Source: Pseudomonadota bacterium
GTDB taxonomy: Bacteria > Desulfobacterota > Binatia > UBA12015
Length of the DNA: 45,794 nucleotides
Assembly (NCBI GenBank): GCA_005777805.1
Contig: SXLG01000123.1
Location: 1-45,794 of the forward strand
Direction: 5' to 3'
In this document: one piece after another, positions 37,907-45,794 of the stretch
Layout of the letters: each line of letters starts with the position of its first letter
How positions within the stretch are numbered: the first letter of the stretch is position 1
Notes under the pieces: model-generated
Databases searched by the model: none
The model's input: the letters and a program-made list of their open reading frames with translations, nothing else
What the model was told of the DNA's origin: nothing
Made by a program: the position numbers and the translations under genes

Positions 37907-38327
37907 CGCGCCGCTCACGCGGCATCGGCCTTGCTTCGTCTGGGCGACCCCTGGCAATCGTGTGAACCGCCGCCACGGCGGCGAGGAGGCTTGATTGGAT
38001 TCTATTCGATGGCCGGGAGGCCCTGTGGGCCCTCCTCTGGGCTTTCGTCTGCGCGCAGGTCGCGCTTCTCGCAACGCTGGTGGGAGATCGACCTCGGCTG
38101 GTGGACGATCTCGCTGCTGCGCCGACTCGGGCTGGCACGGGTGACACCCTCGGCCGGTCTCGCCTAGCCGACCGCCGAAGACAACGAAGCTGACCAAGAA
38201 ACACCGCAGATAGAGAACTTCCAAGGCTGGCTCGCGCCCAGGCGGAATTTGGCGTTCGCGCAGGGCCGGCGGTCTCCGCCGAGACGCCGTGCTCGCGCCG
38301 TGGTGCTGCGGGAGATCGGCACGTGGC

Positions 38328-39047
38328 TCAGTCGCGGTGCGTGAGTCGGGAGCGCAGCCAGCCGCGCCAGGTGTTGTCGCGCAAGGCCAGGTAGAGCAGG
38401 TAGCGGTGGCGCGCTGCGATCTCGGCGGGGGGCGCATCGTGGAGTGCCGCCATCGAACGAAACTCCGCCCCGGTCTCGATCTCGCGCACGACACGCGCCG
38501 GATTGCCGGCGACGATCACGCCCGGCGGGACGTCGCGCGTCACGACCGCACGCGCCCCCACCACGCTGTTGTCGCCGATCGTCACCCCCTTGCCCACCAT
38601 CGCACCGTCGCCCACCCAGACGTTGCGCCCGAGCACGATCGGCGCGGTGCGGCCAACCTCCTGGGTCCGATCGACGATATCGTGCCAGTCGGCGTCGGTG
38701 AGATAGGCCCCGCTCGCGAGCATCGTACCGTCTCCAATTTCGATGCGTGTCGCGGAGGAGAGGCGCACCCCGGGCGAGACCAGGCAATGATCGCCCAGTG
38801 TGATCTGCCCCTGGTGGCGGGCGTCGCTCCAGGTCTGGAACGAGACCTCACGGCCACGGGCGGCAACGATGTAGGCGAAGCGGCCGATCCGGATACGCGC
38901 GCCGTGGATCTCGACCCGCCACGGCCGGACCACGACCGAGCCCTCGCCGAGCGCGTCGAGCTGCGGCGCGAGCACGTGCCGCGTCCAGGCCTCGCGCACG
39001 AGCACACCCGCGTGAGCCAGGCGATAGGGTCGGTGGTCTCGTCTCAC
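38328..39047 (-). CDS. Hexapeptide-repeat (left-handed beta-helix) acyltransferase
   Basis: IVLGRNVWVGDGAMVGKGVTIGDNSVVGARAVVTRDVPPGVIVAGNPARVVRE. Confidence 0.9.
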   Translation of the reverse strand: MRRDHRPYRLAHAGVLVREAWTRHVLAPQLDALGEGSVVVRPWRVEIHGARIRIGRFAYIVAARGREVSFQTWSDARHQGQITLGDHCLVSPGVRLSSATRIEIGDGTMLASGAYLTDADWHDIVDRTQEVGRTAPIVLGRNVWVGDGAMVGKGVTIGDNSVVGARAVVTRDVPPGVIVAGNPARVVREIETGAEFRSMAALHDAPPAEIAARHRYLLYLALRDNTWRGWLRSRLTHRD

Positions 39048-39392
39048 CTCGTGATCCCGCAGGCCCGGGCGCGGGGTTCACCGGCCCGGTGCGAGCTATA
39101 GGCCACCCCGGTGCTGCGGTCGAGCCATCGGCGCCCCCCTCCAGGTCAGATTTGCCCACCGGACGGCAGCATGACGACCGTTCGCAACGCGGCCGCGGCT
39201 CAAGCCCGCCGCGCCCGGGATCGCTGGCAACAGAGGCCGGTCAAACTCACCGCGAGAGTCCTGCCGACCGACAACTCGACCGCCAGATTTCGACAGAGGA
39301 TTCGTCCGCTCCGGGCTTCGGACAGCCCGCGCGCGCCAAGAGCCGGCTCCATGGCCCTCCACAAGTACTGGTCTTTGGACGCGGCTGTTGAC

Positions 39393-41264
39393 ATGATACC
39401 CGCGGAACAGCGGGTAGCCGGAAGATCATACGTGTCGAATCCCCCATCGAAATCAAGCTTAACGACGCACCTCGGCTCTCGGCCGAGGGCGCTCGCTCTC
39501 CCGGCCGTGCCCGGCGTCCTCACCGGGCTGCGGCTCATCACGGCCAACATGCTGCTCGCGGCAGGATGGTTCGTGCTTGCCATCGCGACCGCGCCACCGG
39601 CCGCGCCTCGGACCTCGGTCGCGCTGATCTACCTCTCACCCGGTCTCGGTCTCGGCTGCGTACTGGCCTTCGGACGCCAGCTCGGGCCAGGCATCGCGCT
39701 CGGGGCGCTGGTCACGGGCATGTGGCGCGAGATGCCGCTCGCGTGGCTGGCGATGGTCACGCTCGCAGCACCGCTACAAGCTCTCGTCTGCGCCCGACTG
39801 CTGCGCGCCGAGCGGCCCTTCGCTCACATCTCGACAACAGCGTCGGCGCTTCGTTTCTTTTTGGTGACGTTGCTGCCGGCCCCACTGATCGTGCTGATCC
39901 CGCTGCTTCCAATTGCGATCCTGGGGGGTTTGATGCCGGGGGCGGTGCCGCCCCAGGTGGCGACAGCCGTCAGTCCGGAAGTGGTGGTGGCGAGCTGGCT
40001 CGGATTGGCCTTCGGCCTGCAAATCGTTGCGCCGGCCGTACTGGTCCTGGCCGACCGGGACGAGCGCACACGCCTCTGGGAGACACCGTGGCGCACGGTC
40101 ACGGTCGCCGTCGTTGCGCCCGTCGTCGTGGGCCTGGCCCTGCTTGCGCCTGGCTTGACCCCCCTGACGCGCACGTTGGCCCTACTGCTGCCCGCCGCTG
40201 TGCTGGCCTTAGCCGCCCTGCAACTGCCCGCCAGCGGACTTGCGCTGACTTCGACCGTCCTCCTGGGCACGACCCTGATCGCCAGGGCGCAGAGCAGCAG
40301 CTTCCCGCCGGGCCTGCCCTTCGACGTCCTCGAGATCCTTGGCTTCTGGGCAGGGGCCACGTTCTGCGTCCTGAGCCTCACCATGGTTGCGATCTTCGCG
40401 GAGCGCGAATCCTTGCAGCACAAGATGGACGACGAGCGGCGGCTGACCCTTGCTCAGCTCGCCCGTCGTGCCGAGTTCTTGGCGGTCCTGAGCCACGAGC
40501 TGCGCACGCCGCTCAATTCGGTACTGCTCGCAGTCGATCTGCTGATCGAGAGCACGCTCGACGCCGAACAACGCGATCTTGCCGATACGGTCGCACGCGC
40601 GGGGGACTCGTTGCGGGCGCTGATCGACGACAGCCTAGCCCTGTCGCGCGCCGAGAACCGGCGGGTCGAGATCCATTCGCGCCCGACTTTGCTGCACGAG
40701 TTGCTGGAGGAGGTCGCCGTGGTCCTCGGCGAGCCCGCCCGACGCCGTGGCCTCACCATCCGGCTGGACGCAGCCCCCGACATCCCTCAGCCCTTCGCGA
40801 CGGATCCCAACCTGGTGCGCCGCGTGCTGCTGAACCTGGTCGGCAACGCGGTCAAGTATGGCAGCCCCGGCGAAATCCTGCTGCAGGCCCGCACCGAACC
40901 GGTTGCGCCCCCACATGCCAAGGCAGATTCAGACGGGGCGACAGGCGCCACGATCCGGAGCCTCCGAAATCTTGCGTCGCCGAGCCGCGTCGGGATACGG
41001 CTCGAGATCGCCGACGACGGGCCGGGAATCCCGGCCGAGCGGCAGGCCGACATCTTTGAACCCTTCGCGCGACTCGAAGAGGAGAAGCTCGACCATACCC
41101 TCGTGCCCGGGGGTGGGACCGGTCTCGGCCTCGCGATCACCCGCGAGCTGGTGCACCACCTGGGCGGCCAGATCGGGGTCCGTGACCGAGACCACCAACC
41201 CGGCACTGTTTTTTGGGTGGTCCTGCCCCCGCGGCCGGACGACACGAACGCCCCGGGCGCCTGA
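39393..41264 (+). CDS. MASE1-like membrane sensor histidine kinase
   Basis: N-terminal polytopic region SVALIYLSPGLGLGCVLAFGRQLGPGIALGALVTG; HisKA FLAVLSHELRTPLNSVLL; HATPase NLVGNAVKYGSPGEI, GGGTGLGLAITRELV. Start uncertain. Confidence 0.85.
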   Translation: MIPAEQRVAGRSYVSNPPSKSSLTTHLGSRPRALALPAVPGVLTGLRLITANMLLAAGWFVLAIATAPPAAPRTSVALIYLSPGLGLGCVLAFGRQLGPGIALGALVTGMWREMPLAWLAMVTLAAPLQALVCARLLRAERPFAHISTTASALRFFLVTLLPAPLIVLIPLLPIAILGGLMPGAVPPQVATAVSPEVVVASWLGLAFGLQIVAPAVLVLADRDERTRLWETPWRTVTVAVVAPVVVGLALLAPGLTPLTRTLALLLPAAVLALAALQLPASGLALTSTVLLGTTLIARAQSSSFPPGLPFDVLEILGFWAGATFCVLSLTMVAIFAERESLQHKMDDERRLTLAQLARRAEFLAVLSHELRTPLNSVLLAVDLLIESTLDAEQRDLADTVARAGDSLRALIDDSLALSRAENRRVEIHSRPTLLHELLEEVAVVLGEPARRRGLTIRLDAAPDIPQPFATDPNLVRRVLLNLVGNAVKYGSPGEILLQARTEPVAPPHAKADSDGATGATIRSLRNLASPSRVGIRLEIADDGPGIPAERQADIFEPFARLEEEKLDHTLVPGGGTGLGLAITRELVHHLGGQIGVRDRDHQPGTVFWVVLPPRPDDTNAPGA

Positions 41265-41371
41265 CCGCGCCGCCGGCATGGACCGGCCGTCGCGCCCGTC
41301 AAATCATATAAATCCGTACCGGCCCGGCGGCGTTCGTCATGCTCGGCGCGTCCGGGCGTCCCGCTCGGCCT

Positions 41372-43426
41372 TCACTCCGTCGCAAGACCAGTGTGCCGGA
41401 GCAGAGCGTCGACCGTTGGTGCGCGGCCACGGAACGCCGCGAAAACCTCGAGCGGCGGCCGGCTGCCACCGAGCGCCAGCACGGTCTCGCGATAGCGCCG
41501 GCCGGTCGCGCGCATGGCCTCGGGATCGTCAAGCCCCGCCTCCTCGAAAGCCGCGAAAGCATCGGCGGAGAGCACCTCGGCCCATTTGTAGCGGTAGTAG
41601 CCCGCGGCGTATCCGCCCGCGAAAATGTGCGCGAACGAGCACAGGAATCGATCCTCGAGGATCGGTGGAATCAATGTGGTCCGGGCCGCGATCCGGCGCT
41701 GCAGCGCGAAGAGAGTCTCCTCGCCCGCGGGATCGAAAGCGTGATGGAGGGCCAGGTCTGTGCAAGCAAAATAGATCTGGCGCAGCATATCCGAACCGGC
41801 GCGGAAGGTGCGCGCCGCACGGATCCTCTCGAAGAGCTCGTCGGGCAACGGCTCGCCGGTCTCGACATGACACGAGAGGCCGAGCAGCGTCTCGCGCTGC
41901 GTGAGCCAGTTCTCCATGAACTGACTCGGCAGCTCGACTGCGTCCCACTCGACGTTACGGATGCCGGCCGCCATCGGCTCGTCGACGCGCGTCAACATGT
42001 GTTGCAGGCCATGGCCGAATTCGTGGAAGAGGGTTTCGACTTCGTCGAGACTCATCAAGGAGGGCCGGCCGTCGACGGGCGGCGTCTGGTTGCAGATCAG
42101 GTAGGCCACCGGCAGCCGGCCGGGGACCCGCCCGACGCACTCGTCCATCCAGGCACCGCCACGCTTCTCGGCGGGCCGGCTGTAGGGGTCGAGAAAGAAA
42201 CCAGCGATTGGCTCGCCACTCTCCAGATCCTTGACGCGGAAGAAGCGCACATCGGGATGCCAGACTGCCACCGTGCCATCGGCAGCCTCGATCGCGATCC
42301 CGAAGAGACGGCTGGCAAGTGCGATCAGACCGTCGAGCACGCCCGGCAGCGGAAAGTACGGCCGCAGGATCTCGTCGCTGGTTTCGAAGCGCTGCTCGCG
42401 CAAGCGCTCGGCCCAGTAGCCGACATCCCAGGGCTGCAGGTCCCCGGCCTCGAGAGAACCCGCTTCGCGCGCCAGCGTGCGCAGATCATCGAGATCGCGT
42501 CGCGCCGCCTGCCACGATGCGGTGCGAAGTTGCTCGAGCATGCGCTCGACCGTCGCGACATCGCCCGCCATCTTCGTCGAGAGCGAGAGCGCTGCGTAAT
42601 CCGCGAAGCCGAGCAGGGCCGCCTGCTCGCGCCGCAGGCCAAGGATGGAGACCATCAACGCAGAATTGTCAGCCGCCCCCGTGCTCGCGCGCGTGACGTG
42701 CGCCCGATAGAGCCGCTCGCGCAGGTCGCGATGAGCGGCGTGCTGGAGGAAAGGCCCGGCACTCGGGGCATCGAGGGTGATCCGCCACGGACCGTGCGCG
42801 GGCGTCGCCCCGGTGTGGCCTGCTTCCCGCGCCGACTGCGCCGCCAGCTCGCGCGCCGCACCGGGCAGGCCCGCCACCTCGGCCTCGCTCGTGAGCACCA
42901 GCGCGAAGGCCTTGGTCGCGTCGAGGACGTGATTCGAGAACTCGGTCGCCGCCTCGGCGAGCTCCGTCGCGATCGCGTTGAACCGGGCGCGGGCCTCGCC
43001 GTGGAGCGCCACACCCGCGTGCTCGGCATCGCGCACCAGAATGTCGAGGATCCGCCGCCGGGTCGGGTCGGTCTCCGTCCCCGCATCGCGCAGCATCCGC
43101 ACCGCCTCGTAGACCGGGCGGCTCTGGCCCATCCGAAGCGAGAACGCGACCACCTCGGGCTGCACCTCGGTGTGCGCGGCACGCAACGCCTCGGAGTTGC
43201 GCACGCCCAGCATGTGGTGGACCAGCCCCCAGTGTCGGGACAGCCGCTCGCCGATCTCCTCCAGCGGCACGACCAGCGCCTGCCAATCGGGGCGCACCGC
43301 CGCTTCGAGCCGTACGAAATCAACCTCGCACTCGGCGATGAGGGCTCGCATCTCGCCGACCACCCTTGCCGGGTCGAACGTGACGAAGTCGGGAGTCTCG
43401 AAGATCCTCCCCTGCGGATCGGACAT
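41372..43426 (-). CDS. M3-family oligopeptidase
   Basis: Zinc motif LFHEFGHGLQHML and an overall oligopeptidase A-like C-terminus. Confidence 0.92.
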   Translation of the reverse strand: MSDPQGRIFETPDFVTFDPARVVGEMRALIAECEVDFVRLEAAVRPDWQALVVPLEEIGERLSRHWGLVHHMLGVRNSEALRAAHTEVQPEVVAFSLRMGQSRPVYEAVRMLRDAGTETDPTRRRILDILVRDAEHAGVALHGEARARFNAIATELAEAATEFSNHVLDATKAFALVLTSEAEVAGLPGAARELAAQSAREAGHTGATPAHGPWRITLDAPSAGPFLQHAAHRDLRERLYRAHVTRASTGAADNSALMVSILGLRREQAALLGFADYAALSLSTKMAGDVATVERMLEQLRTASWQAARRDLDDLRTLAREAGSLEAGDLQPWDVGYWAERLREQRFETSDEILRPYFPLPGVLDGLIALASRLFGIAIEAADGTVAVWHPDVRFFRVKDLESGEPIAGFFLDPYSRPAEKRGGAWMDECVGRVPGRLPVAYLICNQTPPVDGRPSLMSLDEVETLFHEFGHGLQHMLTRVDEPMAAGIRNVEWDAVELPSQFMENWLTQRETLLGLSCHVETGEPLPDELFERIRAARTFRAGSDMLRQIYFACTDLALHHAFDPAGEETLFALQRRIAARTTLIPPILEDRFLCSFAHIFAGGYAAGYYRYKWAEVLSADAFAAFEEAGLDDPEAMRATGRRYRETVLALGGSRPPLEVFAAFRGRAPTVDALLRHTGLATE

Positions 43427-44058
43427 CAGGAAGGCTGACGGACGATGCGCAAGTAGGGTTTCTTCGTCTCCCAGCCGCCCGGGAACTTCGCCTTCGCGTC
43501 CGCGTCGGAGAGCGCGGGCACGATGATGCAATCGTCGCCGCGCTGCCAGTTCACCGGCGTCGCGACCTGGTGGCGGGCCGTGAGCTGCAACGAATCGATT
43601 GCGCGCAGGATCTCGTCAAAATTGCGCCCGGTGCTCGCCGGATAAGTGAGCGTGAGCTTCACCTTCTTGTCGGGGCCAATGACGTAGACCGTCCGCACGG
43701 TGAGCGAGTCGAGCGCGTTGGGATGGATCATGTCGTAGAGCTCGGCCACCTTGCGCTCGGGATCGCCGATCATGGGGTAGTTCGGAGCCGTGCCCTGCGT
43801 CTCGGCGATGTCCCTGGACCAGCGCACGTGATCCTCGACCGAATCCACCGACAAGCCGATGACCTTGACGCCCCGCTCGTCGAACTCTGGCTTGATACGC
43901 GCCATGTAGCCCAGCTCGGTGGTGCAGACCGGCGTGAAATCTTTGGGGTGCGAAAAGAGGACGCACCAGCCGTTGCCGATCCATTCGTGAAAACGGATCG
44001 TTCCATCGGTCGTCTGCGCCGTGAAGTCGGGCGCCACATCTCCCAGACGAATTGCCAT
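43426..44058 (-). CDS. Peroxiredoxin (1-Cys/Prx6-like)
   Basis: LFSHPKDFTPVCTTELGYMARIKPEF...VRTVYVIGPDKKVKLTLTYPASTGRNFDEILRAIDSLQ; overlaps the peptidase start by one nt (TGATG). Confidence 0.93.
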   Translation of the reverse strand: MAIRLGDVAPDFTAQTTDGTIRFHEWIGNGWCVLFSHPKDFTPVCTTELGYMARIKPEFDERGVKVIGLSVDSVEDHVRWSRDIAETQGTAPNYPMIGDPERKVAELYDMIHPNALDSLTVRTVYVIGPDKKVKLTLTYPASTGRNFDEILRAIDSLQLTARHQVATPVNWQRGDDCIIVPALSDADAKAKFPGGWETKKPYLRIVRQPS

Positions 44059-44278
44059 TTCCCTGTCCTCCTTGTGTGCCTGTCGATCGGGCTAGCCCAG
44101 CGCCCGGACTGCGGCAAGACAGCCGGCGACGGCTGCCGAGCTACGCGCGATCCCTCTGCGGTCACGGCCGGCGGGCGGCGCAGGGGCCACCGCTTCGCCT
44201 TCGCTGCGCTGCGGACTGCGGTCCAGAAGCACGCGCTCGGCATGGACACCCACGGCGCAGAGCGACGGAGCGATCGCC

Positions 44279-45781
44279 TCAGGAGCCGAGCAACTCGTCG
44301 AGACGCGCGCGCAGCTCGTCGCTCACCTCGCCAAGCGCGGGGTCGGAAGCACGATTGGTGAGTTCGAAGGGATCGTTCTCGAGGTCGTAGAGCTCTTCCG
44401 TCACGCCGCTGCTCGCGTCGGTCTCGATCCATTTCCAGCGCGCCGTGCGCAGCGCCCGATTGGGGCGGGTGAAGAACTCGCCGGGCGACTGTACGAGCAC
44501 CGCGTCACGCTCCGGTCCCCCCGCGCCGAGCGCACCGACGAGGTCGATGCCGTCGGGCACGTGACCATTCACACCGGCGGCGGCCGCCACCGTCGCGGTG
44601 ATGTCGGGCATGGCCACCAGTCGGTCTTGCACGCGCTTCCCCGGAGGATCGAACATCGGCCAGCGCATGAGGAGGGGAATGCGGATCGATTCTTCGTAGG
44701 ACGACCACTTGGCCGGCAGCCAGTGTTCGCCCCAGTGGATGCCGTGATCGGAGAGGTAGAGCACCAGCGTCTGGTCGCTGATCCCGGCGATCTCGAGCGC
44801 GTCGTCGATCGACGCCACCGCCTCGTCGACCGCGAGCAGCGTTTCCAACTCGGCCTGGCGGAGCACATCGCGCTCCGCTGTCGCGTCAGCGCCGTGCAGA
44901 ACCCGCCACGAACTCACCCAGGCAGGCTTGTCGCCGAGATCGGCTTCGTGCCAATTCGGCGGCCGCCACGGCGCGAGACCGGCCAACGCACCGACGTGCC
45001 TCTCGGCCGGCGTCGCCGGCACGTGCGGCGCGAAGGGCGCGACGACAAGCAGAAAGGGCACGGAAGCGCTCCCCCGCACGAAGGCCGCGGCTTGCTCGCC
45101 CAGCAGATCGGTCGAGTAGGTGGAGAGCGGCATCGAAGTGAAGAAGCCCTGCAGGCTCGCCTCGAAACCGTAGTACCCGCCCCCGGCGCCACCGAGGAAG
45201 ACGTTCCAGTTGGTCCAGCCTGCGGGCACCACCGCACCGAGTGTCTCGGGCAAGTTTGTATACTTGCCCAGAATCCCGTTGCGATACCCCGCCGCCGCGA
45301 GCCAGGCCGCGAGCGTATCCTGCTGGTCGAAGCCGAGCGGCGCTGCCGCGGGTTGGTGGTGGGGCAGGCGGCCACTCATCAAGGTGGCGCGGCTCGGTGC
45401 GCAGACCGGGCTGGTCGCAAAGGCATTCGCGAAACGGCTGCCGCGCGCAGCGATCCGCGCGAGCGTCTCGGGCATGAAGTCGAGCGCATCGGCGCGCTGG
45501 TCGTCAGTGATGACCAGCACCACATTCGGGTGGAGAGCCTCGGGTGCCACGGCGTCGACAGCCTGCTCGAGAGTCGCGCGGAGACAGCGCAGCGCGGCGG
45601 GGACCGCGACGAGGCCGCCGGGCGCGCCGGCGTCACAGCCCCGGCCGAGTCGCGGCAGCGCTCCGACGCCCGGATCGCTCTCCACCCGCACCGCGCCGCA
45701 GCGCGCGCTCACCGTTGTGAAGGCCACCGCACCCTGGGTGGCGCGGCGCTGGCGCAAGCGTTCGCCGAGGCGCTGCCGCAC
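44279..45781 (-). CDS. Sulfatase (formylglycine-dependent type); may extend past the window edge
   Basis: NVVLVITDDQRADAL; CAPSRATLMSGR; YLSDHGIHWGEH. Confidence 0.9.
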   Translation of the reverse strand: MRQRLGERLRQRRATQGAVAFTTVSARCGAVRVESDPGVGALPRLGRGCDAGAPGGLVAVPAALRCLRATLEQAVDAVAPEALHPNVVLVITDDQRADALDFMPETLARIAARGSRFANAFATSPVCAPSRATLMSGRLPHHQPAAAPLGFDQQDTLAAWLAAAGYRNGILGKYTNLPETLGAVVPAGWTNWNVFLGGAGGGYYGFEASLQGFFTSMPLSTYSTDLLGEQAAAFVRGSASVPFLLVVAPFAPHVPATPAERHVGALAGLAPWRPPNWHEADLGDKPAWVSSWRVLHGADATAERDVLRQAELETLLAVDEAVASIDDALEIAGISDQTLVLYLSDHGIHWGEHWLPAKWSSYEESIRIPLLMRWPMFDPPGKRVQDRLVAMPDITATVAAAAGVNGHVPDGIDLVGALGAGGPERDAVLVQSPGEFFTRPNRALRTARWKWIETDASSGVTEELYDLENDPFELTNRASDPALGEVSDELRARLDELLGS

Positions 45782-45794
45782 GTAGCGGCCCGCG

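Noticed and set aside
41268-41332. 9-bp inverted repeat (CGCCGCCGG / CCGGCGGCG) between convergent genes
   Set aside because: 47-nt loop and a low-complexity GC stem; weak as a terminator.

Overview
GC-rich bacterial window, densely coding on both strands. Several secreted proteins carry Cys-rich modules reminiscent of Myxococcota/Binatota-like lineages; that taxonomic link is only an inference. Main contents: (1) a minus-strand phosphonate-biosynthesis operon at the left edge: PEP mutase fused to a nucleotidyltransferase, a small possible toroid-like protein, and a split phosphonopyruvate decarboxylase. (2) Large secreted proteins: a 13-copy, 78-bp tandem-repeat Cys-rich protein, a DUF4215-type protein, a DUF6259-like glycosidase-fold protein and a trypsin-like protease. 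(3) Metallophosphoesterase, ferredoxin/zinc-ribbon protein and Zn alcohol dehydrogenase. (4) A Ccm cytochrome c maturation cluster with a CxxxY-type CcmE. (5) UppP, MurF, a LytS/LytTR pair, a TPR/zinc-ribbon protein and a CDP-alcohol phosphotransferase with an expanded motif. (6) Two GT39-like glycosyltransferases plus a flippase-like protein, a nitronate monooxygenase, a hexapeptide acyltransferase, a MASE1-like histidine kinase, an M3 peptidase with peroxiredoxin, and a sulfatase. The least expected signal is a series of imperfect direct duplications in intergenic or 5' regions, mostly with offsets of 67-73 bp. They differ in sequence from locus to locus, and several overlap or abut predicted start codons. 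No rRNA, tRNA, CRISPR array or transposase was recognised. All calls are from reading the sequence; no searches were run.
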